Of a stretch of DNA of 31,813 nucleotides, positions 1 to 7,824 are shown piece after piece. Position numbers and translations under genes: made by a program. This stretch comes from Deltaproteobacteria bacterium. Its GTDB lineage: Bacteria; Myxococcota; Polyangia; Haliangiales; Haliangiaceae. The stretch lies in contig JAGSPR010000013.1 in NCBI GenBank assembly GCA_018262455.1, forward strand, positions 1-31,813, in the 5' to 3' direction. The notes beneath the pieces were generated by a model, which did no database searches, was not told the DNA's origin, and was given only the letters and a program-made list of their open reading frames with translations. The stretch's first letter is position 1, and each line of letters starts with the position of its first letter.

Positions 1-507
1 GCGGGCGTCGAACCGCAGCACGAAGCCCTTGTTGGAGTCGAAGCGGACGCCGGCGCCCCCGTAGACGTCACCGGTGATCCCGCTGTTGAACGTCTTGCGC
101 GCCGACGAGATCGCGATCGGCGAGCCTCCGCCGACGACGAGGAACGGCTGGACCCTGCGCCCTGGCATCAGCTCGAACCGCAAGTGCAGGCGAGGCTCGA
201 GCCACACCACGCTCGCCGCGGCCGCGCCGCCGACCGCCGTGGTCTGGGTCGGCGCCACCGCGAGCTCGAGCTCGGGGACCAGCCACGGCAGGAACGGGCG
301 GGCGATCCGGGCCCCGAACGCGATCGTGTTCTCGAGCGTGGGATGCGCAGGCGCATCGGTGAGAAATCCGAGCTGGGAGTCGTCAGAGTACGTGCGCGGA
401 CCGAACCAGGCGCCGAGCTGTGTCGGATCGGCGACTGCCGGTGACGGCAGGACCACGGCGGCGATGGCGAACCCGACGCTGATCGACTCGACTCGGGCCC
501 GGAACAT
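1..507 (-). CDS. Outer-membrane beta-barrel protein, 3' end cut by window edge
   Basis: The frame is open from an ATG at 507 to the window edge, giving 169 residues with no stop. The N-terminus looks like a Sec signal peptide: a basic start, a hydrophobic stretch (residues 11-20) and an AVA-D type cleavage site near residue 26. The mature part alternates polar and hydrophobic residues, with Gly/aromatic patches such as FGARIARPFLPWLVPELEL and PFLVVGGGSP, as in the barrel of myxobacterial OmpA-like proteins. Whether a peptidoglycan-binding OmpA domain follows cannot be seen. It starts 18 bases downstream of the next gene's stop, so the two are probably co-transcribed. No clear Shine-Dalgarno precedes the ATG. 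The barrel assignment rests on pattern rather than a diagnostic motif. Confidence 0.6.
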   Translation of the reverse strand, partial: MFRARVESISVGFAIAAVVLPSPAVADPTQLGAWFGPRTYSDDSQLGFLTDAPAHPTLENTIAFGARIARPFLPWLVPELELAVAPTQTTAVGGAAAASVVWLEPRLHLRFELMPGRRVQPFLVVGGGSPIAISSARKTFNSGITGDVYGGAGVRFDSNKGFVLRFDAR

Positions 508-525
508 CGCCGGGGAGTATACGCA

Positions 526-1830
526 TCACGGCATCACGACACCATCTCCGGGCAGGCCCGTGAAGTCGGTGCGCCCGAGCAGCCCGAGCCACGGGTCGGT
601 CTTGGGGGTGTGGAACACGTCGGCATAGATCCAGGTGTTCAACGAGTCGAACCGAAGATCGCCCGCCTCGATGATGTGCGACCGGATCTGCGCGCGCAGC
701 TGGAGCTCGTCGCGCGCGGTATCCGCGACGACATTGAGCTCGAGGCGCGCGATCATGGCCGCCAGCTGGTCTCGCGAGGCCACGAGCCCTCGGGGCAGCT
801 GGTTGTGGAGCCGCTCGATCAGCGCGAGGCTCTGGTCATCGAAGATCTGGAACGCCGTGAGCGGTGTGACGCCCGCGGTCCGAACCCGCCGCGGCTCGCC
901 GGGCAGGCGCCAGAGCCGCTGGCCGATCGCGGCCCACTGCGCGATGTCGTCGGCCGCGATCGAGCCCGGATCGATGCCGATCCGCTTCAAGTCCGGCCTC
1001 TCCATGCTCGCCTTGGAGGCGGTGATCTCCTGCGCGCGCGCGAGCTCGCTGAACGTGCGGCCGTCCCGGTTGAACCGGAGGCCGCCGACTTCCTGGTAAG
1101 CGTCGTGGGTCTTCGCGAGGCCTTCGGTGTGGTAGGCGATCGTGGCGGCGATGCGCTCGCTGGTAGCGAGCCCATGGACCCGGCGAGCGAGCTCCAGGCT
1201 GGCCGCGAGCTCGGCCCGGAACCTCGCCGGCGCGTAGAGCCCGGGCAGCACGTCGAGCACGTGGCCCTCCTCGTCGAGCACATAGTGCGCGCTGTTACCG
1301 GTGGTGGTGCGCTCGAGCCTGCGGCCGTCGCCGAAGTCGATCGTGACGTGCGGCACCGGCCGCTCGCTCGACCAGTAGAGGATGAAGTGGTCGCGGAGCA
1401 GCCGCGACACGTCGGCGTTCGCATACAGCGTGGTGCGGAACAGCCGGCTGTTCGCGCACGACAGATCCTCGTCGAGCCGACCGAGCATGCGGAGCGCGAG
1501 GATCGGCCGGTGCTCGACGCGCGCGGCGGCTTCGGCTTCGGCGAGATCGGTGTACCAGTACAGGCGCGACGAGGTCGCGTAGCGCTGGCCGGCGACCATG
1601 TCGACCTCGAGCGCGAGCACGTCACGTGGCAGCCCGGGCTGCAGCTGATCGTAACGCGCGAGCAGCTCGGCGAGCTCGGCGGGGCTGCGGCGGCTGTGGT
1701 GCGGCGGCTCCGGGTGGGCCGGCTCGTGGAGCGCGGCATAGCCAGTGACGGCGAGGGCGACCGCACAGCCAGCGGCGACACCCAGCGGTAGGTACGAGGA
1801 CAGCAAGTTGCGCATGGTCGCAAGGTGCAT
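526..1830 (-). CDS. Membrane-anchored protein with thioredoxin-fold-like domain
   Basis: This is a 434-residue protein, or 429 if the second ATG at 1815 is used; neither start has a good ribosome site. One hydrophobic helix (about residues 15-34) is a signal anchor or uncleaved signal peptide, followed by a Pro/His-rich linker. Residues about 105-205 read like a thioredoxin-like fold: a 'RPILALRML' strand, then DEDLSCANSR where the CxxC redox site would sit, then strands 'FILYW' and 'VLDEEGHVLDVLPGLY'. Only one Cys (C125) is there, so dithiol oxidoreductase activity is unlikely. The C-terminal 230 residues are mostly helical and match nothing I recognise. I believe related proteins exist in planctomycetes and myxobacteria, but the function is not known to me. 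It is divergent from the response regulator at 1922. Confidence 0.7.
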   Translation of the reverse strand: MHLATMRNLLSSYLPLGVAAGCAVALAVTGYAALHEPAHPEPPHHSRRSPAELAELLARYDQLQPGLPRDVLALEVDMVAGQRYATSSRLYWYTDLAEAEAAARVEHRPILALRMLGRLDEDLSCANSRLFRTTLYANADVSRLLRDHFILYWSSERPVPHVTIDFGDGRRLERTTTGNSAHYVLDEEGHVLDVLPGLYAPARFRAELAASLELARRVHGLATSERIAATIAYHTEGLAKTHDAYQEVGGLRFNRDGRTFSELARAQEITASKASMERPDLKRIGIDPGSIAADDIAQWAAIGQRLWRLPGEPRRVRTAGVTPLTAFQIFDDQSLALIERLHNQLPRGLVASRDQLAAMIARLELNVVADTARDELQLRAQIRSHIIEAGDLRFDSLNTWIYADVFHTPKTDPWLGLLGRTDFTGLPGDGVVMP

Positions 1831-1872
1831 CCCGGGGAGTCCGGCCGCCGTCAGGTGTGTGTAAACCGTGGG

Positions 1873-1888
1873 CTTACGCGCGCCTTAC
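1873..1888 (+). promoter_or_regulatory. Candidate OmpR/PhoB-family operator (11-bp direct repeat)
   Basis: CTTAC at 1873-1877 is repeated at 1884-1888, exactly 11 bp apart, in the gap between the divergent gene ending at 1830 and the response regulator at 1922. Direct half-sites about one helical turn apart are what OmpR/PhoB-family winged-helix regulators bind. On the other strand it reads GTAAGGCGCGCGTAAG, close to a site near the right end of the window (31790-31805). Autoregulation of the two-component operon is inferred. Confidence 0.45.
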
Positions 1889-1921
1889 ATCCCTGACGCG
1901 GCTTGGGTGCACAATGCCCGG

Positions 1922-2602
1922 GTGCGAGTGCTCGTGGTCGAAGATGAAGCCAGCCTGCGTGATGGGATCGTTGATCTGCTGACCGGCGATGGGCACGACA
2001 CGGTCGCGGTGGGCGACGGCATCGCGGGGGTCGAAGCCGGTCTGCGCGATCCGTATGACCTCGTGGTCCTCGATCTGATGTTGCCGCGTCTCGATGGGAT
2101 GGAGGTCTGCCGGCGGCTGCGCGCGGCACGGCCGGGCACGCCGATCTTGATGCTCACCGCGCGCGGCTCCGAGGACGACAAGGTCCGCGGCCTCATGGAG
2201 GGCGCGGATGATTACGTGACCAAGCCGTTCTCGGCGCGCGAGCTGCTCGCCCGGGTGCGCGTGCTCGGACGGCGCGCGCCGGCGGGCGAATCTCTCGACG
2301 AGGTCCAGGTCGACGGCGCCGTCATCGATCTGGCGCGCATGGTCGTCGTGCGCGGCGACGTGCGGGTGGCCCTCACGCCTCGCGAGGTCGGAATCGTGCG
2401 CTGGTTGCATCGTCACCAGGGCCGGGTGGTGTCGCGCGCCGAGCTGCTCGAGCAGGTGTTCGGTCAGCGTGGCGATCTCCAGACCCGCGCGGTGGACATG
2501 GCGATCGCCGTGCTGCGCAAGAAGCTCGAGATCGACCCCGCGAGACCGGTGGTGATCGTCTCGGTCAAGGGCGCCGGCTATGCATGGAGGCTCGCGAGGT
2601 GA
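1922..2602 (+). CDS. OmpR/PhoB-family response regulator
   Basis: This DNA-binding response regulator has 226 residues. The receiver domain (1-115) has the acidic pocket VVEDE (E7-D8), the phospho-acceptor D51 in VVLDLMLPR, T79 in MLTAR and K101 in DYVTKPF. A winged-helix C-terminal domain follows (about 130-226), with LTPREVGIVRWL, the recognition-helix region 'TRAVDMAIAVLRKKLE' and the wing 'VSVKGAGYAW'. I chose GTG 1922 because it puts the first beta strand directly at the N-terminus, as is normal; upstream in-frame GTGs would add 18 unrelated residues and cover the operator-like repeat. It overlaps the sensor kinase gene by four bases (GTGA), so the two form a cognate pair. It probably activates or represses promoters with 11-bp-spaced repeats, possibly its own. 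Confidence 0.93.
   Translation: MRVLVVEDEASLRDGIVDLLTGDGHDTVAVGDGIAGVEAGLRDPYDLVVLDLMLPRLDGMEVCRRLRAARPGTPILMLTARGSEDDKVRGLMEGADDYVTKPFSARELLARVRVLGRRAPAGESLDEVQVDGAVIDLARMVVVRGDVRVALTPREVGIVRWLHRHQGRVVSRAELLEQVFGQRGDLQTRAVDMAIAVLRKKLEIDPARPVVIVSVKGAGYAWRLAR
2586..2590 (+). promoter_or_regulatory. Ribosome binding site that fixes the kinase start
   Basis: GGAGG lies 8 bases before GTG 2599. This favours that GTG over the upstream ATG at 2584, which overlaps the GGAGG itself. Confidence 0.7.
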
Positions 2603-4353
2603 AGCGGTCACCCCCGCGCGTGCTCTACGCCTCGCTGCTGCTCGCGACCGCACTCGCCGCGTTGCTGATCGCGTGGTTCGTGTCGGGCTGGGCCGACGTC
2701 CGCGCCCAGCAGCGCGAGCTGCGTGCCGAGCCGGAGCGGGCCGCCGAGCGTCGCGGAGCCGAGCTCGCACACGAGCTGCGTGGCGAGCTCGCCAAGCTCA
2801 TGACGCGCGAGCTCGAGCGACCGTACTTCCACTATTCGAACCTGTTCCACGATCCACGCGCGGGCAACAACTGGAGTGTCGCGCCTTCGCCGTTGTCGAG
2901 TGGCCCCGAGGATCCGCTGGTGCTCGGTCACTTCCAGCTCGATCCGGCGGGGCGGGTGACCACGCCAACGATCAACGACGAAGTCCCCGAGCTCTCGGAG
3001 CCCAAGCACCTCGCCGACAACCGCCGGTTTCGCGACGAGGTGACGCGCAACCTGGTGGCTCCGCTGCGCGAGGCCCGCAAGGGCCCCGACCTCGTCGCGG
3101 ATGCCAAGCCGCAGGTCAGCCGACCTCGGGGGCAAGGGGACGCGCAGGGCGCGCGGGCCCAGGTTCAGGAGCAGGTGATCCAGATCGATCCGAGCAGCTA
3201 CGCGCAGAACGCCATGTCGAACGAGGTCTACGCGCAACAGCAGCGCGTGGTGCCGGCGCAGGCCGCGATCCCGGCGAACCGGGCGAGCTCGATCCCGATC
3301 ATGATCTCGCCGTTCGAATGGCGGACGTACCCGTTCGCCGGCGCGCCGACGCTGATCGCGGTCCGCGACGTCCGGACTCCTGACGGCACGCTGGTGCAGG
3401 GCTTCGTGGTCGATCGGTCGGCGATGACGACGTGGCTGGCGAGCCAGGCAGGGGAGGCGGTCGCCGAGCTGCGCGCCGGCGACGACGGCACGGCCGCCGA
3501 GGTCGCGCCGGGGTGGCACCTGGCGGTCACCGCGAACCCGCGCACGCTCGTGCAAGCCGCCGCTGATGCGTCTTCGATCGCGCGCGGGTTCGTGTTGCGG
3601 TTCATCGTGGTCGGCGTGATCGCCGCGCTCGCCTTCGGCTTTGTCGTGTTGCTCGTGGCCCGCGCCGAGCAGCTCGCTCGCGAGCGCAGTCAGTTCGCTG
3701 CCGCCGCCGCGCACGAGCTGCGCACGCCGCTCGCGGGGCTCCAGCTGTACGGCGACATGCTCGCCGACGGCCTCGGGGATCCGGCCAAGGTGCGCGACTA
3801 CGCGCGGCGGATGAGCGAGGAGGCGTCCCGGCTCGGGCGCGTGGTCTCGAACGTGCTCGGGTTCTCGCAGCTCGAACGCGGCAACCTCCACCTGAGCGTC
3901 GAGGCGCGCGAGCTCGGCACCGCGCTCTGCGAGCTCGCCGAGCGCGCCGAGCCCGCGCTCGATCGTTCCGGCGCGGCGCTCGCACTCGACGTGCAGCCGG
4001 ACCTGCGGGCGCGGTTCGATCGCGACGCGCTGGCGCGGATCGTCGGCAACCTGCTCGACAACGCGGAGAAGTACGGGCGCGAGGCGGAGGATCGAACAAT
4101 CTGCCTCTCCGCACGCGCGCTCGACGGCGGGGTCGAGATCACGGTGACCGATCGTGGGCCCGGCATCAGCCCGCAGGCCCGGCCGCGCCTGTTCCGCGCG
4201 TTCGAGCGCGGCGTGACCACGGATGGTCCCGCTGGCCTTGGCCTCGGGCTCGCCCTGTCGCGCTCGTTGGCGCGAGCGATGGGCGGTGAGCTCGAGTACC
4301 GGCCCGCCGCCGGGGGCGGAGCGGCGTTCGTGGTGAGGCTTTTGCCTGCCTGA
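2599..4353 (+). CDS. Sensor histidine kinase, partner of the upstream regulator
   Basis: This inner-membrane kinase has 584 residues from GTG 2599. TM1 (about 7-29) and TM2 (about 330-355) bracket a roughly 300-residue periplasmic sensor region that I cannot assign; it has a Gln/Ala-rich middle part (QGARAQVQEQV, YAQNAMSNEVYAQQQ). The cytoplasmic part has the H box AAAHELRTPLAG (phospho-acceptor H372), N box NLLDNAEKYG, G1 DRGPGIS, F box LFRAFERG and G2 GLGLGLALSRSLA. All catalytic motifs are intact. No obvious HAMP domain separates TM2 from the H box; the linker is short (RAEQLARERSQF), so signalling probably passes directly from TM2 to the dimerisation helix. Translation is coupled to the regulator gene. 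The stimulus is unknown. A porin gene with a similar upstream repeat lies near the other end of the window. Confidence 0.93.
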   Translation: MKRSPPRVLYASLLLATALAALLIAWFVSGWADVRAQQRELRAEPERAAERRGAELAHELRGELAKLMTRELERPYFHYSNLFHDPRAGNNWSVAPSPLSSGPEDPLVLGHFQLDPAGRVTTPTINDEVPELSEPKHLADNRRFRDEVTRNLVAPLREARKGPDLVADAKPQVSRPRGQGDAQGARAQVQEQVIQIDPSSYAQNAMSNEVYAQQQRVVPAQAAIPANRASSIPIMISPFEWRTYPFAGAPTLIAVRDVRTPDGTLVQGFVVDRSAMTTWLASQAGEAVAELRAGDDGTAAEVAPGWHLAVTANPRTLVQAAADASSIARGFVLRFIVVGVIAALAFGFVVLLVARAEQLARERSQFAAAAAHELRTPLAGLQLYGDMLADGLGDPAKVRDYARRMSEEASRLGRVVSNVLGFSQLERGNLHLSVEARELGTALCELAERAEPALDRSGAALALDVQPDLRARFDRDALARIVGNLLDNAEKYGREAEDRTICLSARALDGGVEITVTDRGPGISPQARPRLFRAFERGVTTDGPAGLGLGLALSRSLARAMGGELEYRPAAGGGAAFVVRLLPA

Positions 4354-4388
4354 CGGAATCGTGGGGCGCGTTCACGCGTAGACCCACG

Positions 4389-5399
4389 ATGAAACGTTGG
4401 TATCTGCTCGGCCTGCTCGCTTCGTGTACGGCGACTCCGGCCGTGGCACCACGCTCGTCCGAGGTGGCACCACGCTCGTCCGAGGCTGCTTCGGTGGCGC
4501 CGATCCTGATGGCGACCGAGGCGGACGTCGATGGCAAGCCGGGCACGGAGCTGATCGCGCTGCGCACGGATGGCACGCTGTCGATCGGCGCCGCGAACAC
4601 GAAGATCGAGCTGGTCAAGTACGACAGCTCGGTCAACGAGGACTGGCGCGACGAGCTTCGCTTGAAGGTCGTCCCGCTCGGCTCCGGGCGACGCGGCGTC
4701 CTGTTCTCGGCTCCGGGCGACGAGCCCGAAGATCCGCCGCTGCGCTACCGGGTGTTCGTGGTGACCGGGGGCAGCATCCGCACTGTCCTCGACGAGGCGC
4801 TCCCGACCTACGGCGGGGACGGGCTGCGGTTTGCGCCCGACGGCGGCGCGACGTACACCGAGAGCGGCTGGACCGCATGTACCCGGGCCAAGCACGCCGC
4901 CGCGGTCCCGCTCGACAAGATCACGTTTCGCCTCGACGGGACAGGCGATCGAATGGTCGAGGTGAGCCGGGTGCCGACCGCGATCCGCCAGAAGTGCGAC
5001 GAGCTGGCCGCGTGCCCGTTCGTCTACGTCGTCGACAGCACCGGCACCCGGCGGATGGGCGAGATCCTGCGTAACCTGCGGGGAGCATCCGCGGCCACGC
5101 TGCAGTCGCTTGCGGTCACCGCAGGGACCGCGACCACCACGATCCGGATCGCCGAGGAGAAGCCCGAGGTGACGTTCCTCGACGAGGTCTACCTCGAGGT
5201 CGACGGCCTCCGGATCGCGCCGCGGAGCTGCAGCACGGCCGTGCCGCCGGCATACTGCGTCGCGGACGGTCGGCCCTACGTGATGAGGCAGGGAGACGTG
5301 CTCGACCTCGAGTTCCCGGGGCACGGCGGCGCTGCCAGCTTGTTCGCGCGCGGCTACTACATCCCGACCCCGACCGCGGGGTCTCGTCGACGCCTGTGA
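4389..5399 (+). CDS. Lipoprotein of unknown function
   Basis: This 336-residue protein has a very short lipoprotein signal, MKRWYLLGLLASC, with lipobox LASC and lipidated Cys13. A low-complexity linker made by a perfect tandem repeat (VAPRSSE twice) follows. The rest is compositionally normal and strand-rich, with an early DVDGKPGTELIALRTDG stretch resembling FG-GAP/integrin-type repeats (D-D-G-x-E-L) and several scattered Cys that may form disulfides. I recognise no enzyme motif. It starts 35 bases after the sensor kinase stop in the same direction, so it may be the third gene of that operon and act in the periplasm or outer membrane, perhaps in sensing. That role is a guess from position only. 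Confidence 0.75.
   Translation: MKRWYLLGLLASCTATPAVAPRSSEVAPRSSEAASVAPILMATEADVDGKPGTELIALRTDGTLSIGAANTKIELVKYDSSVNEDWRDELRLKVVPLGSGRRGVLFSAPGDEPEDPPLRYRVFVVTGGSIRTVLDEALPTYGGDGLRFAPDGGATYTESGWTACTRAKHAAAVPLDKITFRLDGTGDRMVEVSRVPTAIRQKCDELAACPFVYVVDSTGTRRMGEILRNLRGASAATLQSLAVTAGTATTTIRIAEEKPEVTFLDEVYLEVDGLRIAPRSCSTAVPPAYCVADGRPYVMRQGDVLDLEFPGHGGAASLFARGYYIPTPTAGSRRRL
4443..4484 (+). repeat. Perfect 21-bp tandem duplication in a lipoprotein linker
   Basis: Two exact 21-bp copies (4443-4463 and 4464-4484) encode VAPRSSE twice, directly after the signal peptide. Because the unit is a multiple of three, changes in copy number would only lengthen or shorten the tether. Confidence 0.9.
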
Positions 5400-5518
5400 G
5401 CCCGCGGGCAGCCGGGGTCTCGTCACCACGTCGGGTGTTGCGTTCGGCAACGTGGGTCAGCGCCCGATCAGTCATCTCGCAAGGCTGGCGCGGTACACGC
5501 GTTGCACAACCTGAGGCG
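5400..5518. other. Intergenic gap with short palindrome and direct repeat
   Basis: A 119-bp gap precedes the isoamylase gene. GCCCGCGGGC (5400-5409) is a perfect palindrome directly after the lipoprotein stop, and CGGGGTCTCGTC occurs at 5377-5388 and again at 5413-5424. Neither has a T-run, so neither is a convincing terminator. I see no clear promoter. Confidence 0.4.
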
Positions 5519-7729
5519 ATGACACGAGCGGCGGTCATGGCATTGCTCGTCGTGTGTGCGTGCGATCGCGCGCCGGGAGATCACCCCACGGATGGTCCTG
5601 CCGTCGGGTGGGAGCCGGCGATGGGCGCGCACTACGAGCCCGATGGCGCCGGCGTCGTGTTCCGCTTGGCTTCCACCCGCGCCAGCCGGATCGAGCTCGC
5701 GATCTACGATGCGCCGACCGGAGCCGAGCGCTCGCGCATCGTGATGGAGCGCGAGCCGGGATCCGACACCTGGCGCGCGCGTGTTCCCGCCGCCGAGCTG
5801 CCCGAGGTCATCTACTACGGCTACCGCGTGTGGGGACCGAACTGGCCGTTCGATCCGAGCTGGCAACCCGGTTCGCGCGCGGGGTGGATCGTGGACGTCG
5901 ACGGCGATGGCAACCGGATGAACCCCAACAAGCTGGTGTTCGATCCGTATGCCCGCGAGCTGTCCCACGATCCGACCACGCCGACGCAGCAGGATGGCTC
6001 GTTCTACGGCACGGGCAACAACCGCGACAAGGACTCCGGGCCGGTTGCGCCCAAGGGCATCGTGCTGCATGACGACGACGTCGAGCTCGGCGTGAAGCCG
6101 CAGCGGCCACTCCGCGACGAGCTGATCTACGAGGTCCACGTGCGCGGCTTGACGGCGCAGGACGCCACCGCATGCGCGGGAACCTACGCAGGCGCCGCGA
6201 CCCGGGCGGCGTATCTCGCGGAGCTCGGGGTCACCGCGATCGAGCTCTTGCCAGTCCAGGAGACTCCCAACGATCGCAACGACGTCGATCCCGCGAGCGC
6301 CGGCGGCGACAACTACTGGGGCTACTCGACGCTCGCCTACTTCGCCCCCGACCGCCGCTATGCCTGTGACCGCTCGCCCGGTGGCCCGACCCGCGAGCTG
6401 CGCGAGATGGTGCACGCGTTCCACGACCGCGGGATCAAGGTCTACATCGACGTCGTCTACAACCACACCTCCGAGGGCGGGGGCGGCTCGCTGCTCTCGC
6501 TGCGCGGGATCGACAACGCCGGCTACTACCAGCTCGATCGCGAGGGGACCGGCTACACCGACTCCAACGGCGTCGGTGCCGACGTGGCCGCCGACAAGCC
6601 GCTCGCGCGTCGATTGGTGCTCGACTCGCTGCACTACTGGCGCGACACGCTCGGCGTCGACGGCTTCCGATTCGATCTCGCGCCGATCCTCGGCAACGTC
6701 TGTGGGCCAGGCTGCTTCCGGTTCGAGCCCGGGTTCCCGGCCCAGATCGCGGCCGAGCTCGCACGGCCCCGCGACGGCGGCGACGGTGCCGATCTGATCG
6801 CCGAGCCCTGGGGGGTCGTTCCCGGGAGCTACCAGGTCGGCCAGTTTCCGGCGGGGTGGTCGGAGTGGAACGATCGGTATCGCGATCTGCTGCGCCAGGA
6901 TCAGAACCAACGCGGCATGGTCGCGGTGACGCCGGGCTGGCTGTCCGCGCGCGTGGCCGGCTCGTCCGAGCTGTTCCGCCACGATGGCAGGTCGCCCGCG
7001 TCGAGCATCAACTACCTCGTGTCGCACGACGGTTTCACGTTGCATGACCAGTACGCGTGCAATGCGTCGAACAACCACCAGGTCTGGCCGTACGGTCCCT
7101 CGGACGGCGGCAGCACCGACAACAAGTCGTGGGATCACGACGGCGACGCGGGGGCGCAGCGCCAGGCCGCACGCACCGGGCTCGCACTGCTCGCGCTGTC
7201 GCAGGGCGTTCCGATGATCACCGGCGGCGACGAGCGGCTGCGCGGTCAGCGCTGCAACAACAATCCATACAACCTCGACTCGCCCGCGACCTGGCTCGAC
7301 TGGAGCAGCCCCGAGCCCACGTTCACGACGTTCGCGCGCCGGCTGTTCGCGTTTCGGTCCGCGCATCCCGCACTCCGGCTCGCCGACTGGATCGAGCCGG
7401 CCCAGGTGGCGTGGAGTGACGACGCCGGCAATGTCGCCTCCGCCGCGTATCTCGACGACGCGGCGAAGCCCGTGCTCGCTTGGCGGCTCGATGGGGCTGC
7501 GCTCGGCGATCCCTCGCCCGCGCTCTACGTCGCTTACAACCGGGGAGCCCAGGGGATCGCCGTGGTCCTCCCAGCGCCACCTGCGGGTACCTCGTGGTAC
7601 CGCGTCGCCGACACCGGCGCGTGGATGGAACCGCAGGCCAACATCGCCCCGCCCGGCACCGAGGCGCGGATGGGCACGGCACGCTACGATCTCGAAGGCC
7701 GCTCGCTCGCGCTGTTCGTCGCGCGCTAA
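5519..7729 (+). CDS. iam: Isoamylase (secreted glycogen/starch debranching enzyme)
   Basis: This GH13 debranching enzyme hydrolyses alpha-1,6 branches of glycogen or amylopectin. From ATG 5519 it has 736 residues, close to the roughly 770-residue precursor of the Pseudomonas amyloderamosa enzyme, which it resembles over long stretches (YWGYSTLAYFAPDRRYA, WPYGPSDGG, CNNNPYNLDS). An N-terminal CBM48-like domain (about 35-165) precedes the catalytic barrel. The four GH13 regions are intact: DVVYNHT; GVDGFRFD with nucleophile D386; LIAEPWG with acid/base E429; and VSHDGFT with D504. The N-terminus (MTRAAVMALLVVCAC) is a short export signal, possibly with lipobox VCAC, so the enzyme may be lipid-anchored or secreted, unlike cytoplasmic GlgX. 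No glycogen genes lie nearby, which suggests scavenging of external polysaccharide. Confidence 0.92.
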   Translation: MTRAAVMALLVVCACDRAPGDHPTDGPAVGWEPAMGAHYEPDGAGVVFRLASTRASRIELAIYDAPTGAERSRIVMEREPGSDTWRARVPAAELPEVIYYGYRVWGPNWPFDPSWQPGSRAGWIVDVDGDGNRMNPNKLVFDPYARELSHDPTTPTQQDGSFYGTGNNRDKDSGPVAPKGIVLHDDDVELGVKPQRPLRDELIYEVHVRGLTAQDATACAGTYAGAATRAAYLAELGVTAIELLPVQETPNDRNDVDPASAGGDNYWGYSTLAYFAPDRRYACDRSPGGPTRELREMVHAFHDRGIKVYIDVVYNHTSEGGGGSLLSLRGIDNAGYYQLDREGTGYTDSNGVGADVAADKPLARRLVLDSLHYWRDTLGVDGFRFDLAPILGNVCGPGCFRFEPGFPAQIAAELARPRDGGDGADLIAEPWGVVPGSYQVGQFPAGWSEWNDRYRDLLRQDQNQRGMVAVTPGWLSARVAGSSELFRHDGRSPASSINYLVSHDGFTLHDQYACNASNNHQVWPYGPSDGGSTDNKSWDHDGDAGAQRQAARTGLALLALSQGVPMITGGDERLRGQRCNNNPYNLDSPATWLDWSSPEPTFTTFARRLFAFRSAHPALRLADWIEPAQVAWSDDAGNVASAAYLDDAAKPVLAWRLDGAALGDPSPALYVAYNRGAQGIAVVLPAPPAGTSWYRVADTGAWMEPQANIAPPGTEARMGTARYDLEGRSLALFVAR

Positions 7730-7824
7730 CCACACCGTATCGCCGGCGCGTCACCACGCGCGGTCCAAGTCGCCGAACCCGAAGTGGATCCGACTGGCTC
7801 GAAGCGTGCACGAGCTTCGCCTTG

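Noticed and set aside
5468..7735. A 755-codon minus-strand frame
   Set aside because: It is antisense to the isoamylase, whose four GH13 motifs prove the plus strand is coding.
7740..7770. Possible terminator hairpin after the isoamylase gene
   Set aside because: The stem is only 6 bp (GCGCGT/ACGCGC) with no T-run; such stems are common by chance here.
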